31,172 bases of DNA from Bacillota bacterium (GTDB lineage Bacteria; Bacillota; Desulfotomaculia; Desulfotomaculales; Desulfallaceae): NCBI GenBank assembly GCA_023439185.1, contig JAEXOR010000066.1, positions 1 through 31,172 of the forward strand, read 5' to 3'. Shown piece by piece: positions 1-7,792 of this stretch (its first letter is position 1; every line of letters starts with the position of its first letter). Under the pieces are notes generated by a model. It was not told the origin of the DNA. It made no database searches and saw only the letters and a list, made by a program, of their open reading frames with translations. Both the position numbers and the translations under genes were made by a program.

Positions 1-24
1 GCCGGCTCTTGTTATTGAGCCGGC
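1..24 (-). terminator. Perfect 8-bp inverted repeat, probable terminator of pstS
   Basis: GCCGGCTC, an 8-base loop and GAGCCGGC form a perfect stem-loop 35 bases beyond the pstS stop codon. Read on the minus strand it is placed as an intrinsic terminator, but the bases that would carry the U-tract lie outside the window, so termination is inferred. It suggests pstS is the last gene of its transcript. Confidence 0.6.
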
Positions 25-58
25 CGAAACTCGTTTTCCTGTGCTATGTTGATTTTCA

Positions 59-910
59 CTACTTAATGGTGATATAATCCTCGGCTACGATTTCCTGACC
101 TTCATTCATGCAATAGTCAATGAAATCCTTGGCGGCGCCCTGGGGTTCGCCCTTGGTCAGGTAGTTAAAAGGCCGGCTGATTTTGTAGCTGCTGTTTTTA
201 ACATTGTCGACGGTGGCTGCCACGCCTTCGATATCAACAGCTTTTACTTCATCATTGATGTAACCGAAGGAGATATAACCGACGGCGGATTCATCGTTGG
301 CCACGGCGGTACGCACACCACCATTGGAGTTTTGGGTGATGGCCTTGTCGGAAATCTTGGTTTCTTCACCCATGACCATCTCTTCGAAAGCGCCGCGGGT
401 ACCGGAACCGGACTCTCTGGTTACCATCATGATAGCTTTGTCACTGCCGCCTACTTCTTTCCAGTTGGTAATTTCGCCGGCAAAAATGCCTTTCACTTGA
501 TCCAGGGTCAGGTTTTTAACAGCTTCATTGGCCGGGTTGACGATGATCCCGATACCGTCAATGGCAATCTGGTGCACCACGAGTCCCATGGCCAGTTCTT
601 CTTCTTTTATAGCTCTGGAGGCAGCGCCTATTTCGGCAACGCCTTCAGCGGCAGCTTTAACGCCCTGGCTTGAACCGCCGCCCTGAATATTGATCACTAT
701 ATTAGGATGCTGGTCCATAAACGCCTTGGCCAGTTCTTCAGACAGGGGTTGTACAGAAGTTGAGCCCGCAGAGGTAATGGTTTGGGTTTCAGCCGGTTGT
801 TGTTCCTGTCCGCCGCCTTGCTCCTCTTCAGCCGGTTGGCCTCCGCAGCCAACCACGGCAACCATCATTGCCGCAACGATTAACAGTACAAAGAAAATTT
901 TGGATTTCAT
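59..910 (-). CDS. pstS: Phosphate ABC transporter substrate-binding lipoprotein PstS (Bacillus type)
   Basis: Binds inorganic phosphate outside the membrane and delivers it to the PstC/PstA channel. The 283-residue product begins with a lipoprotein signal peptide: a hydrophobic run and the lipobox VVGC near residues 19-22, then an acidic, glutamine-rich linker. The phosphate-binding motifs of the family are visible: AGSTSVQPL near the mature N-terminus, the glycine-rich IQGGGSSQG, and RESGSGTRGAF in the second lobe. I chose the ATG at 910 because GGGAG lies 7 bases upstream; an in-frame TTG at 916 sits inside that spacer. It follows pstA after 243 bp containing a terminator and a Pho-box-like array, so it probably has its own promoter. 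It is unusual for pstS to lie last rather than first in a pst cluster. Confidence 0.95.
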   Translation of the reverse strand: MKSKIFFVLLIVAAMMVAVVGCGGQPAEEEQGGGQEQQPAETQTITSAGSTSVQPLSEELAKAFMDQHPNIVINIQGGGSSQGVKAAAEGVAEIGAASRAIKEEELAMGLVVHQIAIDGIGIIVNPANEAVKNLTLDQVKGIFAGEITNWKEVGGSDKAIMMVTRESGSGTRGAFEEMVMGEETKISDKAITQNSNGGVRTAVANDESAVGYISFGYINDEVKAVDIEGVAATVDNVKNSSYKISRPFNYLTKGEPQGAAKDFIDYCMNEGQEIVAEDYITIK

Positions 911-1059
911 TTTCAAGCTCCCTTCTCATAATATAATTAAAACCTTAATCCTTCTATTTTTACCTAACCGATATCTCCCCTCCCCAAATTGATTTACTAT
1001 GTAATCCCCAATTGGCAAGTCTACTTTAACATTTGTTTTTTAAGTTTAAATTGTGATTT

Positions 1060-1087
1060 TGTTACCGGCAGGTAAAGTTAATGTAAA
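1060..1087 (-). promoter_or_regulatory. Candidate Pho box upstream of pstS
   Basis: On the minus strand the hexamers TTTACA, TTTACC and GTAACA follow each other at exactly 11-bp steps with 5-base spacers. This matches the direct-repeat architecture of PhoP/PhoB boxes (TTNANA-like in Bacillus). The array lies about 150 bp upstream of the pstS start and just past the pstA terminator, which suggests that pstS is separately induced by phosphate limitation. Confidence 0.55.
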
Positions 1088-1096
1088 AATAATTAA

Positions 1097-1123
1097 CCCC
1101 GCGCCATTTATTTTAACGCGGGG
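1097..1123 (-). terminator. Intrinsic terminator after pstA
   Basis: On the minus strand a perfect 7-bp stem CCCCGCG/CGCGGGG with a 13-base loop is followed by a T-rich run (TTAATTATTTTTAC). It starts 31 bases after the pstA stop codon and separates pstCA from pstS. Confidence 0.75.
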
Positions 1124-1153
1124 CTGAAATTAATAATTCTCCGCTCTTTCTCG

Positions 1154-1993
1154 TTAAGTCCGGGAAGTCATTTTGTACATCAGCAGGTTGGCTACCGAAT
1201 TGATGAAAAAAATCGCGATAACCAGCACCGCCGCGGTTCCGTAACCCATCTCGAAGGATATTCCCTCGCTGACCAGCACGTAAAGGTGCACCGCCAGGGA
1301 TCTGGCCGGGTCGGTTACCGACGTGGGCATATGCAGCCCCGAACTGCCCGCGGTTAATAAAACCGCCGCTGTTTCCCCCACGGCGCGCCCGATGCCCAGC
1401 ATGATTCCGGTAACGATACCCGGCAGCGCGGCCGGCAGCACGATCTTGTAAATGGTCTGCCACTTGGTGGCGCCCATGGCCAGACTGCCTTCCCGGTAGC
1501 TGTCGGGTACGCTTTTAATAGCCTCTTCGGCGGTTCTGATGATGGTGGGCAGGATCATGATGGCCAGGGTTAATCCGCCGCTGAGGATGGACCAACTGAA
1601 CCTCAGATAAATGACAAAAAAAACAAATCCAAACAGACCGTAAACAATGGAAGGAATGCCCGCCAGCGTTTCGGTGGCAAACCGGATTTGTTTGACCAGC
1701 TTTCCCTTCCTGGCGTATTCGGTTAGCTGAACGGCGGAAAGAACGCCCAGGGGGGTGGCCACGCCCAGGGCCACCAATACAAGATAAAAAGTGCCGACAA
1801 TGGAGGGCAGTATGCCTCCGGCACGGCCCATGTCTTCGGGGTAACTAAACAAAAAATCCAGACTGATAACCCCAAGTCCTTTTTGCATGATATGAAACAA
1901 AATTGCCACCAGGCTGCCCAGAGCGATAACCACAGACAGCGTTATTAAAACCTTGGCCGCTTTTTCTTCCAGTTCCCTGCCGATTATAGCCAT
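1154..1993 (-). CDS. pstA: Phosphate ABC transporter permease PstA
   Basis: One of the two membrane subunits forming the phosphate channel. The 279-residue protein is of normal family length, with about six hydrophobic segments: the first at residues 15-37, others following VGTFYLVLVALGVATPLGV, and the last near the C-terminus (AAVLVIAIFFINSVANLL). The cytoplasmic EAA-type loop that docks on the ATPase reads YREGSLAMGATKWQTIYKIV, followed by the conserved GRAVGETAAVLL. The start codon overlaps the pstC stop by one base (TAATG), so the two are translationally coupled. No ATPase gene follows; a terminator comes 31 bases after the stop codon. The PstB partner must therefore be encoded to the left of the window or supplied by the second system at 8628. 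Confidence 0.95.
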   Translation of the reverse strand: MAIIGRELEEKAAKVLITLSVVIALGSLVAILFHIMQKGLGVISLDFLFSYPEDMGRAGGILPSIVGTFYLVLVALGVATPLGVLSAVQLTEYARKGKLVKQIRFATETLAGIPSIVYGLFGFVFFVIYLRFSWSILSGGLTLAIMILPTIIRTAEEAIKSVPDSYREGSLAMGATKWQTIYKIVLPAALPGIVTGIMLGIGRAVGETAAVLLTAGSSGLHMPTSVTDPARSLAVHLYVLVSEGISFEMGYGTAAVLVIAIFFINSVANLLMYKMTSRT

Positions 1994-2847
1994 TATTCCT
2001 TTTTCACCCCGCCGGGAATCATATTAACCAGGAGATTAATGATCATGATGGTTATAAACAGTACAATACCGGTGGCAAAAAGAGCCTGGGCGTGGTCGCC
2101 GGAAGCGTAGCCCATCTCAAGGGCCACATTGGCGGTCAGGGTGCGCACCGGGTCCAGTATCGAGTCGGGCAATGCCGTTACGTTGCCTACCACCATAATT
2201 ACCGCCATTGTTTCACCCACCGCCCGGCCCATACCCAGCACCACGGCGGCTATAATACCTGATTTGGCGGTGGGCAGAATTATTTTTTTAATGGTCTGCC
2301 AGTGATTCGCGCCCACGGCCAGCGAACCTTCTTTATACTCCCTGGGCACCGCCCGGATGGAGTCCTCGGAGATGTTGATAATAGTGGGTAAAATCATCAC
2401 GGCCAGAATGATGGCCCCCGTTAAGATGCTGAAACCCGGCCCGCCCAGATGGGTCCTGATGAAAGGCACGATCACCATCATGCCCCAAAATCCGTAAACC
2501 ACCGAAGGAATGGCCGCCAGGAGTTCTATACCCGGCCGGACCAGTCTGGCCAGCCGCGGGGGAGCGAATTCAGCCAGGAAAATGGCGCAGCCCAAACCCA
2601 GCGGCACACCCAGGATTAACGCGCCCAGGGTTACGTAAAAGGTACCCGCGATCATTGGGAAAATGCCGAAGACATTGTCCTCCGGATACCATTGATGGCC
2701 CAGTAAAAAGCTTTTCAGACCGTACTTGAAAAATAAGGGCAGTCCTTCGTTGAAAATAAAAAAAGTAATTAACAAAACAATAAAAATCGAAGCCACAGCG
2801 CTAAAAAACAGTAGTTTTTCAATTACAGCTTCATTTTTCTTTGCCAT
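1993..2847 (-). CDS. pstC: Phosphate ABC transporter permease PstC
   Basis: The second channel subunit of the first Pst transporter. The 284-residue product has a leading transmembrane helix (residues 11-32), a periplasmic loop typical of PstC, then further helices including IAGTFYVTLGALILGVPLGL. The EAA-type docking loop is REYKEGSLAVGANHWQTIK, followed by GMGRAVGETMAVIMVVGN, a strong Pst signature. The ATG at 2847 is preceded by GAGGTG. It lies 167 bp downstream of phoB, with a stem-loop and a strong four-repeat Pho-box-like array in between, so pstCA can be expressed from its own phosphate-controlled promoter as well as by read-through from phoB. Confidence 0.95.
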   Translation of the reverse strand: MAKKNEAVIEKLLFFSAVASIFIVLLITFFIFNEGLPLFFKYGLKSFLLGHQWYPEDNVFGIFPMIAGTFYVTLGALILGVPLGLGCAIFLAEFAPPRLARLVRPGIELLAAIPSVVYGFWGMMVIVPFIRTHLGGPGFSILTGAIILAVMILPTIINISEDSIRAVPREYKEGSLAVGANHWQTIKKIILPTAKSGIIAAVVLGMGRAVGETMAVIMVVGNVTALPDSILDPVRTLTANVALEMGYASGDHAQALFATGIVLFITIMIINLLVNMIPGGVKKE

Positions 2848-2921
2848 CTCGCACCTCGGTAATCTTGAGACCTGCTACCTATGTCATTCTATTATTCCGT
2901 TGTTAAGTCCTTGCCCCGGGC

Positions 2922-2960
2922 AGTAAACTATTTGTTAATTATAAGTAAAAAATTTGTTAA
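2922..2960 (-). promoter_or_regulatory. Four-repeat Pho box upstream of pstCA
   Basis: This is the clearest regulatory array in the window. On the minus strand TTAACA, TTTACT, TTAACA and TTTACT are spaced by exactly 5 bases each, a perfect 11-bp direct-repeat period. A further TTAACA lies at 2901-2906, 21 bp on. The array ends 75 bp before the pstC start, and a possible -10 element TAATAG lies at 2889-2894. Alternating pairs at one helical turn are what PhoP/PhoB dimers bind; that the binder is the PhoB encoded next door is inference. Confidence 0.75.
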
Positions 2961-2989
2961 GCCGCGCCCGGAACCATTTACAAAGCATT

Positions 2990-3015
2990 AAGAACCGGCT
3001 GGCTGACCGGTTCTT
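2990..3015 (-). terminator. Stem-loop at the phoB stop codon, weak terminator or attenuator
   Basis: A perfect 9-bp stem AAGAACCGG/CCGGTTCTT with an 8-base loop abuts the phoB stop codon. On the minus strand it is followed by AATGCTTTGT, which is not a strong T-run. It may end phoB transcription only partly and allow read-through into pstCA. Confidence 0.5.
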
Positions 3016-3728
3016 TAAAAATGATCTTTAAACTTGTAGCCCACTCCCCGGATGGTTTCAATATACCTTGGTTCCGCGGGGTCGGGTTCAATTTTCTGTC
3101 TCAGGTACCTGATGTGCACGTCCACCGTCCTGGTCTCGCGCACACTGTCAAACCCCCATATTTTTTCCAGCAGTACGTCCCTGGTAAAAACACGCCCCGG
3201 GTGGGCGGCCAACAGATTCAATATTTCAAATTCCTTGGGGGCAAGATCAATCCTTTTTTCACCGAGGGTTACTTCATATGCTTCCGGCCTGATGACCAGT
3301 TCTCCGAATACAAGTTTCAAGTCTTTTTTTGACTGCTCCTGCGGGGTCTTTTGCTGGTATGTCCGCCGCAGATTCACCTTTATTCTGGCCAGCAGTTCCC
3401 TGGGACTGAAGGGCTTGGTCACGTAATCGTCGGCTCCCACTTCCAGCCCCACCACTTTATCAATTTCTTCATCCTTGGCGCTGAGCATGATGATCGGCAC
3501 GCTGGCTGTGTCGTGGTTGGACCTGAGCAGCCTGCATACTTCCAGTCCGTCCTTTTCCGGCAGCATAATATCTAAAAGGATCAGGTCCGGTTTAACCTCC
3601 GCGGCTGCCTTCAGTGCTTCAACACCGTTTTCGGCGGTAAAAACAACGTAACCTTCCCTCTTAAGATTAAAGGTGATCAGTTCAACGATATTCCTTTCAT
3701 CATCTACCACCAGAATCTTAAAGCTCAT
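3015..3728 (-). CDS. phoB: PhoB/PhoP-type phosphate response regulator (OmpR family)
   Basis: DNA-binding response regulator expected to activate phosphate-limitation genes. The receiver domain (residues 1-120) has the acidic pair D9-D10, the phospho-acceptor D53 in LLDIMLPEKDG and the conserved K105 in VTKPFSPREL. The C-terminal winged helix (about 140-235) ends with the OmpR-family RTVDVHIRYLRQKIEPDP and IRGVGYKF motifs. Length 237 is typical. Its position beside pstCAS and the Pho-box array in its own upstream region support the phosphate assignment and suggest autoregulation. No phoR kinase gene follows, as it often does in this family; the adjacent upstream gene is a divergent chemoreceptor. 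The kinase is therefore outside the window. Confidence 0.9.
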   Translation of the reverse strand: MSFKILVVDDERNIVELITFNLKREGYVVFTAENGVEALKAAAEVKPDLILLDIMLPEKDGLEVCRLLRSNHDTASVPIIMLSAKDEEIDKVVGLEVGADDYVTKPFSPRELLARIKVNLRRTYQQKTPQEQSKKDLKLVFGELVIRPEAYEVTLGEKRIDLAPKEFEILNLLAAHPGRVFTRDVLLEKIWGFDSVRETRTVDVHIRYLRQKIEPDPAEPRYIETIRGVGYKFKDHF

Positions 3729-3797
3729 GTGGCCACCTTCCCGCCCAAACTGCCAAGTTAAATATAATTCAGCGATGTAAAGGTTTGATTTTTGGCT

Positions 3798-3825
3798 TTT
3801 TAAGAATGTGTTAAGTTATTGTAAA
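3798..3825 (-). promoter_or_regulatory. Candidate Pho box upstream of phoB
   Basis: On the minus strand TTTACA, TTAACA and TTAAAA occur at exact 11-bp steps, ending 70 bp before the phoB start. The surrounding 265-bp region between phoB and the divergent chemoreceptor gene is AT-rich and shows no other gene. The array could serve phoB autoregulation or, less likely, the chemoreceptor gene 170 bp away on the other side. Confidence 0.6.
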
Positions 3826-3993
3826 TATTAGGTTGGCAATTTAATTTTTTAGGGCTAACTGTTTAAGGTTTTAATAAAAATTTCCATTTATTTTTATATA
3901 TTTACCATAAATTAATACGCTCTCCATAATGAAGAAACATTAATTTAACAATCAATTATTATGCTTAGAAAAATACTTCCGGAGGGCGCAAAG

Positions 3994-5595
3994 ATGATGG
4001 GGCTAAAAATAGGCGTTAAGTTCAGCGTATGCTTTGCAGTGATGATTCTTTTGATTTTTATCCTGGGGGGGAATTCCTTTGTTTCATTAAACGCATCCAA
4101 GTCGGAGCTGAAAGAAATCAATAACTCCACAGAACGGCTGGTAATGGTTTTAAAAATAAGGAATGAATATGAAAAGAATATTTCCGATATGCGCGGCTTA
4201 ATTGGTTATAAAGACGAAGGGTTCTATGAAGAGATAGAAAAAAACATGCGCAACGCGTTGGCCATGGAGAATCAACTTTTAAAAATAACCGGTCCCGGAA
4301 GGCGGGAAGAGGTGCAGCAGTTAATTGCGCTGACCAATACGTTTGTAAATGAACTTACCGACCAGATTTTACCTGTTATCAAGCTCTACCTGATTGAAGC
4401 GCAACAAGGTAATTATGAACTGGCTGAAGACCGTTTTCAAAAAGTGCTTCAGGTAAATAGCGAGCTTGTTCCGCTGGAAGAACAAATATTTGTAACTGTC
4501 AACAATTTGATCGAAGCTGAGGAGCATACCGTTTCATCTGAATTGGCCCTGGCTGAAAAAGACGCGGATCGGATTATCATGCTGGCTCAGGTCATTACCC
4601 TGTCCGCAATACTGATTGGCATTTTTTTAAGCGTTACTCTCACCAGGGGTATTTGCAGGCCGCTTTTAGAAATGGTGCGTTGTACAAACAAATTTGCGGA
4701 CGGTGACTTTTCAGATCCGGTAGCAGTAAAAACAAAGGGTGAGCTTGGCATCCTGGCCGGTTCGCTGAACAGGATGCAAGCCAGCTTCAGGGAGGTGATA
4801 CGAAAGCTTAACCTGTCGTCGGCGCAGTTGGCGGATGCAGCCGCGCACCTGGCTGACCAGGCCCGGTACACATCGTCCGGAGCATCGGAAACCGCAATGG
4901 CCATGAATGAGATTACCGCCGGTACAGACAGGATAAACAATAATCTCAACCGTGTTTCCAGCCGGGCCGGGATCGCCGCCGAACATGCCGGTCGGGGTGC
5001 ACGTGGGATTGAGCTGATCAGGGAGCAGATGCGGGAAATCTCCGCGGCGTCGGCGCAGGCAAGTGGGACTGTTGAATCCCTCGGGGAGGCAATCGGTAAA
5101 GTTGTACAGTTCATAGAGATCATTAAGAACATTTCCGAACAGACGAACCTGCTGGCGCTTAATGCAACCATCGAGGCTGCCAGGGCAGGCAACGCCGGAA
5201 AGGGATTTGCCGTGGTGGCGGAGGAAATAAGGGGCCTGGCTGAAAGGTCGGCTTATGCGGCCAAAGAGATCGGGTCACTGATTCATGAAATGGAAGGACG
5301 ATCCAAATTGGCCGTACAGTCAATGAGATCCGGTGGTGAAAAGGTCGAGCAGGGCAGTCATGTAATTAATGAAGTGGGAGACAATTTCTCGCAGATTATC
5401 GGCACAGTCCGGGCACTCTCCGGGCAGGTGCAAAACATCGTCCAATCAGCTCAACAGGTTTTTGCAGGGGTGCAAAACGTAGCCGGCACTGCCGAAGAAC
5501 AGACAGCCGCCATGGACGAGGTGTATGCGGCCAGTGATAAACTTAACAACCTGGCTGCGGAATTAAACACGCTGGTTTTAAAATTCAAGTTTTGA
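3994..5595 (+). CDS. Methyl-accepting chemotaxis protein
   Basis: Transmembrane chemoreceptor that signals to CheA/CheW. From the ATG at 3994 the protein has 533 residues: a first membrane helix at about 10-30, an extracytoplasmic helical sensor region of about 160 residues (4HB-like), a second membrane helix near 192-216, a HAMP linker, and a long signalling coiled coil. The kinase-binding hairpin tip is unmistakable: ISEQTNLLALNATIEAARAG followed by GKGFAVVAEEIRGLAERS. An in-frame ATG at 3961 exists, but GGAGG at 3981-3985 lies 8 bases before 3994, so the later start is chosen. It lies between two pst clusters, and the region upstream contains a Pho-like array; a role in taxis related to phosphate is possible but not shown. 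The ligand is unknown. Confidence 0.93.
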   Translation: MMGLKIGVKFSVCFAVMILLIFILGGNSFVSLNASKSELKEINNSTERLVMVLKIRNEYEKNISDMRGLIGYKDEGFYEEIEKNMRNALAMENQLLKITGPGRREEVQQLIALTNTFVNELTDQILPVIKLYLIEAQQGNYELAEDRFQKVLQVNSELVPLEEQIFVTVNNLIEAEEHTVSSELALAEKDADRIIMLAQVITLSAILIGIFLSVTLTRGICRPLLEMVRCTNKFADGDFSDPVAVKTKGELGILAGSLNRMQASFREVIRKLNLSSAQLADAAAHLADQARYTSSGASETAMAMNEITAGTDRINNNLNRVSSRAGIAAEHAGRGARGIELIREQMREISAASAQASGTVESLGEAIGKVVQFIEIIKNISEQTNLLALNATIEAARAGNAGKGFAVVAEEIRGLAERSAYAAKEIGSLIHEMEGRSKLAVQSMRSGGEKVEQGSHVINEVGDNFSQIIGTVRALSGQVQNIVQSAQQVFAGVQNVAGTAEEQTAAMDEVYAASDKLNNLAAELNTLVLKFKF

Positions 5596-5610
5596 CGCGC
5601 CAACAGAAAT

Positions 5611-5638
5611 TTAACCCGGGTTTAATTGTGCTTTAAAA
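5611..5638 (+). promoter_or_regulatory. Candidate Pho box upstream of the second pst operon
   Basis: On the plus strand TTAACC, TTAATT and TTAAAA are spaced at exact 11-bp steps. A possible -10 element TAGGAT follows at 5648-5653, and the pstS start is 61 bp after the array. The placement just upstream of a -10 matches how PhoP-class activators substitute for a -35 box. Confidence 0.55.
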
Positions 5639-5698
5639 CGACAGTTGTAGGATGTTTACAGCCTCTGGTGTGCAGCGAATCTTAAGGAGGCGCAAAAA

Positions 5699-6820
5699 AT
5701 GGTGACACAGAAAACCTTGCGGGTGTTGGTTTATTTGTTGACCGCGCTGGTACTGGCGATTACCGGCTGCGGTAAGGGCGTATCGAACGGTAAAGGCGAC
5801 GTACAAACCGGACAAGCCGGTTCGACAGGTCCGGGCAGCAAAGGGCAGATGGTATTGATTAATGGCGCCGGGGCTTCTTTCCCTTATCCGTTATATTCAT
5901 TATGGATTGACGAGTATTGTGGCAAGACCGCCAACGTCAGGATTAATTACCAGTCCATCGGCAGCGGCGCCGGTATTGAACAAGTCTCCAAAAAAATAAT
6001 CGATTTCGGGGGCAGCGACGCCCCCATGGCGGATGAAAAAATAAGTGAGGCTCCCGGGGAAATACTGCATATTCCCACGGTTTTGGGAGCTGTTGCGATT
6101 GTATATAATCTGCCGGATGTCGGTGAGAACATTAAATTTAACCCTGAAACGGTGGCAGACATATTTTTAGGCCGGATTAAAAGGTGGAATGCCCCGGAAC
6201 TTGTGGCGGTAAACCCGGGGGGCAACCTTCCCGACCGGGAGATTGTGGTGGTACGCCGGAGCGACGGCAGTGGGACAACCAATATCTTCACCGACTATCT
6301 CAGTGTGGTCAGTGCCGACTGGAAAGAAACGGTGGGCCGGGGAACCTCCGTGCAATGGCCCACGGGGCTTGGGGCCAAGGGCAGTGAAGGCCTCTCCCGC
6401 CAGGTTCAGGCCACCGCCGGCAGCATTGGCTACGTTGAGTTGTCATACGCCTTGTTAAATAAATTGCAGTACGGAATGATTAAAAACAAATCGGGCGTTT
6501 ATGTTGCTCCGTCCATAGACAGCATCACCGCAGCCGCCGCGGGGGCGGCGCCGGAAACGCCCGCCGACCTCAGGGTTAGTATCGTGGACCCGCCGGGTAA
6601 TCAAGCTTATCCCATTGCGGGTTACACCTATATACTGGTTTACCGCGAACAGAACGACGCGGTTAAGGGACAGGCCCTGGCCAGGTTCCTGTGGTGGGCG
6701 GTCCATGACGGTGAAAAAATGGCCGCCGAAATGTCCTATGCGCCGCTGCCGCCCGAAGTGGTCGTCATGGTGGAGGAAAAGCTGCGAAGTATGCACAGCG
6801 GCGGAAAAAGCTTGCTTTAA
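5699..6820 (+). CDS. pstS: Phosphate ABC transporter substrate-binding lipoprotein PstS (second system, E. coli type)
   Basis: Phosphate receptor of the second Pst transporter. The 373-residue product has a lipoprotein signal peptide with lipobox ITGC (residues 22-25), a low-complexity Gly/Ser linker to about residue 50, then the mature domain. Motifs of the Escherichia coli-type PstS branch are present: NGAGASFPYPLYSLW, YQSIGSGAGIEQ, DFGGSDAPM and VVRRSDGSGTTNIF. Both the sequence type and the greater length set it apart from the PstS at 59-910. An excellent ribosome binding site (AAGGAGG, 8 bases before ATG) fixes the start. It begins a plus-strand operon pstS-pstC-pstA-pstB with a Pho-box-like array upstream and a small hairpin between it and pstC. 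Confidence 0.95.
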   Translation: MVTQKTLRVLVYLLTALVLAITGCGKGVSNGKGDVQTGQAGSTGPGSKGQMVLINGAGASFPYPLYSLWIDEYCGKTANVRINYQSIGSGAGIEQVSKKIIDFGGSDAPMADEKISEAPGEILHIPTVLGAVAIVYNLPDVGENIKFNPETVADIFLGRIKRWNAPELVAVNPGGNLPDREIVVVRRSDGSGTTNIFTDYLSVVSADWKETVGRGTSVQWPTGLGAKGSEGLSRQVQATAGSIGYVELSYALLNKLQYGMIKNKSGVYVAPSIDSITAAAAGAAPETPADLRVSIVDPPGNQAYPIAGYTYILVYREQNDAVKGQALARFLWWAVHDGEKMAAEMSYAPLPPEVVVMVEEKLRSMHSGGKSLL

Positions 6821-6826
6821 GAGGAA

Positions 6827-6842
6827 GTTCGAAAAGTCGAAC
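6827..6842 (+). other. Hairpin between pstS and pstC of the second system
   Basis: GTTCGA, a 4-base AAAG loop and TCGAAC form a perfect 6-bp stem 6 bases after the pstS stop codon, with no T-run. A processing or stabilising hairpin that keeps the binding-protein mRNA more abundant than the permease mRNA would fit, as in other ABC operons; this is inference. Confidence 0.4.
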
Positions 6843-6862
6843 ACTCACTTTAAAAGGAGTGG

Positions 6863-7792
6863 ATTGCTAAAATTACCGGCGATAAGCTCTTTCACTGTTT
6901 AATTTATGCCGGCGCCCTGGGGCTCTTCATATTGGTTTTGGGTATGGCCCTGGAAATATGGCGGGAGGCCGGTTTGTCCATCAAAAGCTTTGGCTGGTCT
7001 TTTCTTATTTCCCGGTCATGGAACCCGGTGGCCGGCAACTACGGAGCCTTACCGTATGTATTCGGCACCTTGGTGTCAACCTTGCTCGGTTTGCTGCTGG
7101 CCGGTCCAATCAGCCTGGGCACAGCCATTTTTCTGGTGGAGTTCGCCCCGCGCCGGATTAAGAAAACCCTGGGTTTTCTGGTGGATATCCTGGCGGCGGT
7201 GCCCAGCATTATTTATGGTTTATGGGGGAGCTTTATATTGGTTCCCGTGCTTTTGCGATATGTTGAACCGTGGCTGGGTCAGCATTTGGGCTGGCTGCCG
7301 TTTTTCCAGGGTACGCCGTACGGCACAGGTATGCTGGCCGCCGGGATCATCCTGGCGATCATGATCACCCCGGTGATCACGGCGGTAAGCCGGGAGGTAC
7401 TGGAGGTGGTGCCGTCCAACCAGCGGGAAGCGCTGCTGGCCATGGGCGCCACGCCCTGGGAGGTGGTGCGGGCAGCCGTGCTGCCCTATGCCGGCAGGGG
7501 CATTGTAGGCGCATTTACCCTCGGTTTGGGCAAAGCCGTCGGGGAGACGCTGGCCGTAACGATGGTCATTGGCAATCGTCCGGATATTTCCTGGTCGTTA
7601 TTCGATCCCGCCCACACCATGACCAGTGTAATAATCAATGAATTTACCGAAGCGGTGGAGCCTTTGCATCTGTCTGCTTTGATTCATATCGCGTTGCTTT
7701 TGTTTCTGGTCACCCTGCTGATCAATGTGCTGGCCAGGTTATTAATCTACCAGATGAGTCGTGTAAATAGGGGCGTCGGTTATGGACCTTGA
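6863..7792 (+). CDS. pstC: Phosphate ABC transporter permease PstC (second system), probable ATT start
   Basis: Channel subunit of the second Pst transporter. The reading frame is open from a stop codon at 6851, but its first ATG/GTG/TTG codon is the TTG at 6932. Starting there would cut through the first membrane helix and leave no ribosome binding site. From the ATT at 6863 the protein reads (M)AKITGDKLFHCLIYAGAL, giving a normal PstC N-terminus, a complete first helix and 309 residues; AAAAGGAG lies just upstream, though only 3 bases separate it from the ATT. An ATT at 6872 is an alternative. Family motifs are clear: VEFAPRRIKKTLGFLVDILA, REALLAMGATPWEVVRAAV (ATPase docking) and GKAVGETLAVTMVIGN. 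The 3' end overlaps pstA by 11 bases. A sequencing indel near the start is the main competing explanation. Confidence 0.85.
   Translation: MAKITGDKLFHCLIYAGALGLFILVLGMALEIWREAGLSIKSFGWSFLISRSWNPVAGNYGALPYVFGTLVSTLLGLLLAGPISLGTAIFLVEFAPRRIKKTLGFLVDILAAVPSIIYGLWGSFILVPVLLRYVEPWLGQHLGWLPFFQGTPYGTGMLAAGIILAIMITPVITAVSREVLEVVPSNQREALLAMGATPWEVVRAAVLPYAGRGIVGAFTLGLGKAVGETLAVTMVIGNRPDISWSLFDPAHTMTSVIINEFTEAVEPLHLSALIHIALLLFLVTLLINVLARLLIYQMSRVNRGVGYGP

Noticed and set aside
4587..5192. 201-residue minus-strand frame opposite the chemoreceptor
   Set aside because: It is antisense to the conserved signalling domain and Ala/Ser-rich as expected from the reverse complement of coiled-coil codons.
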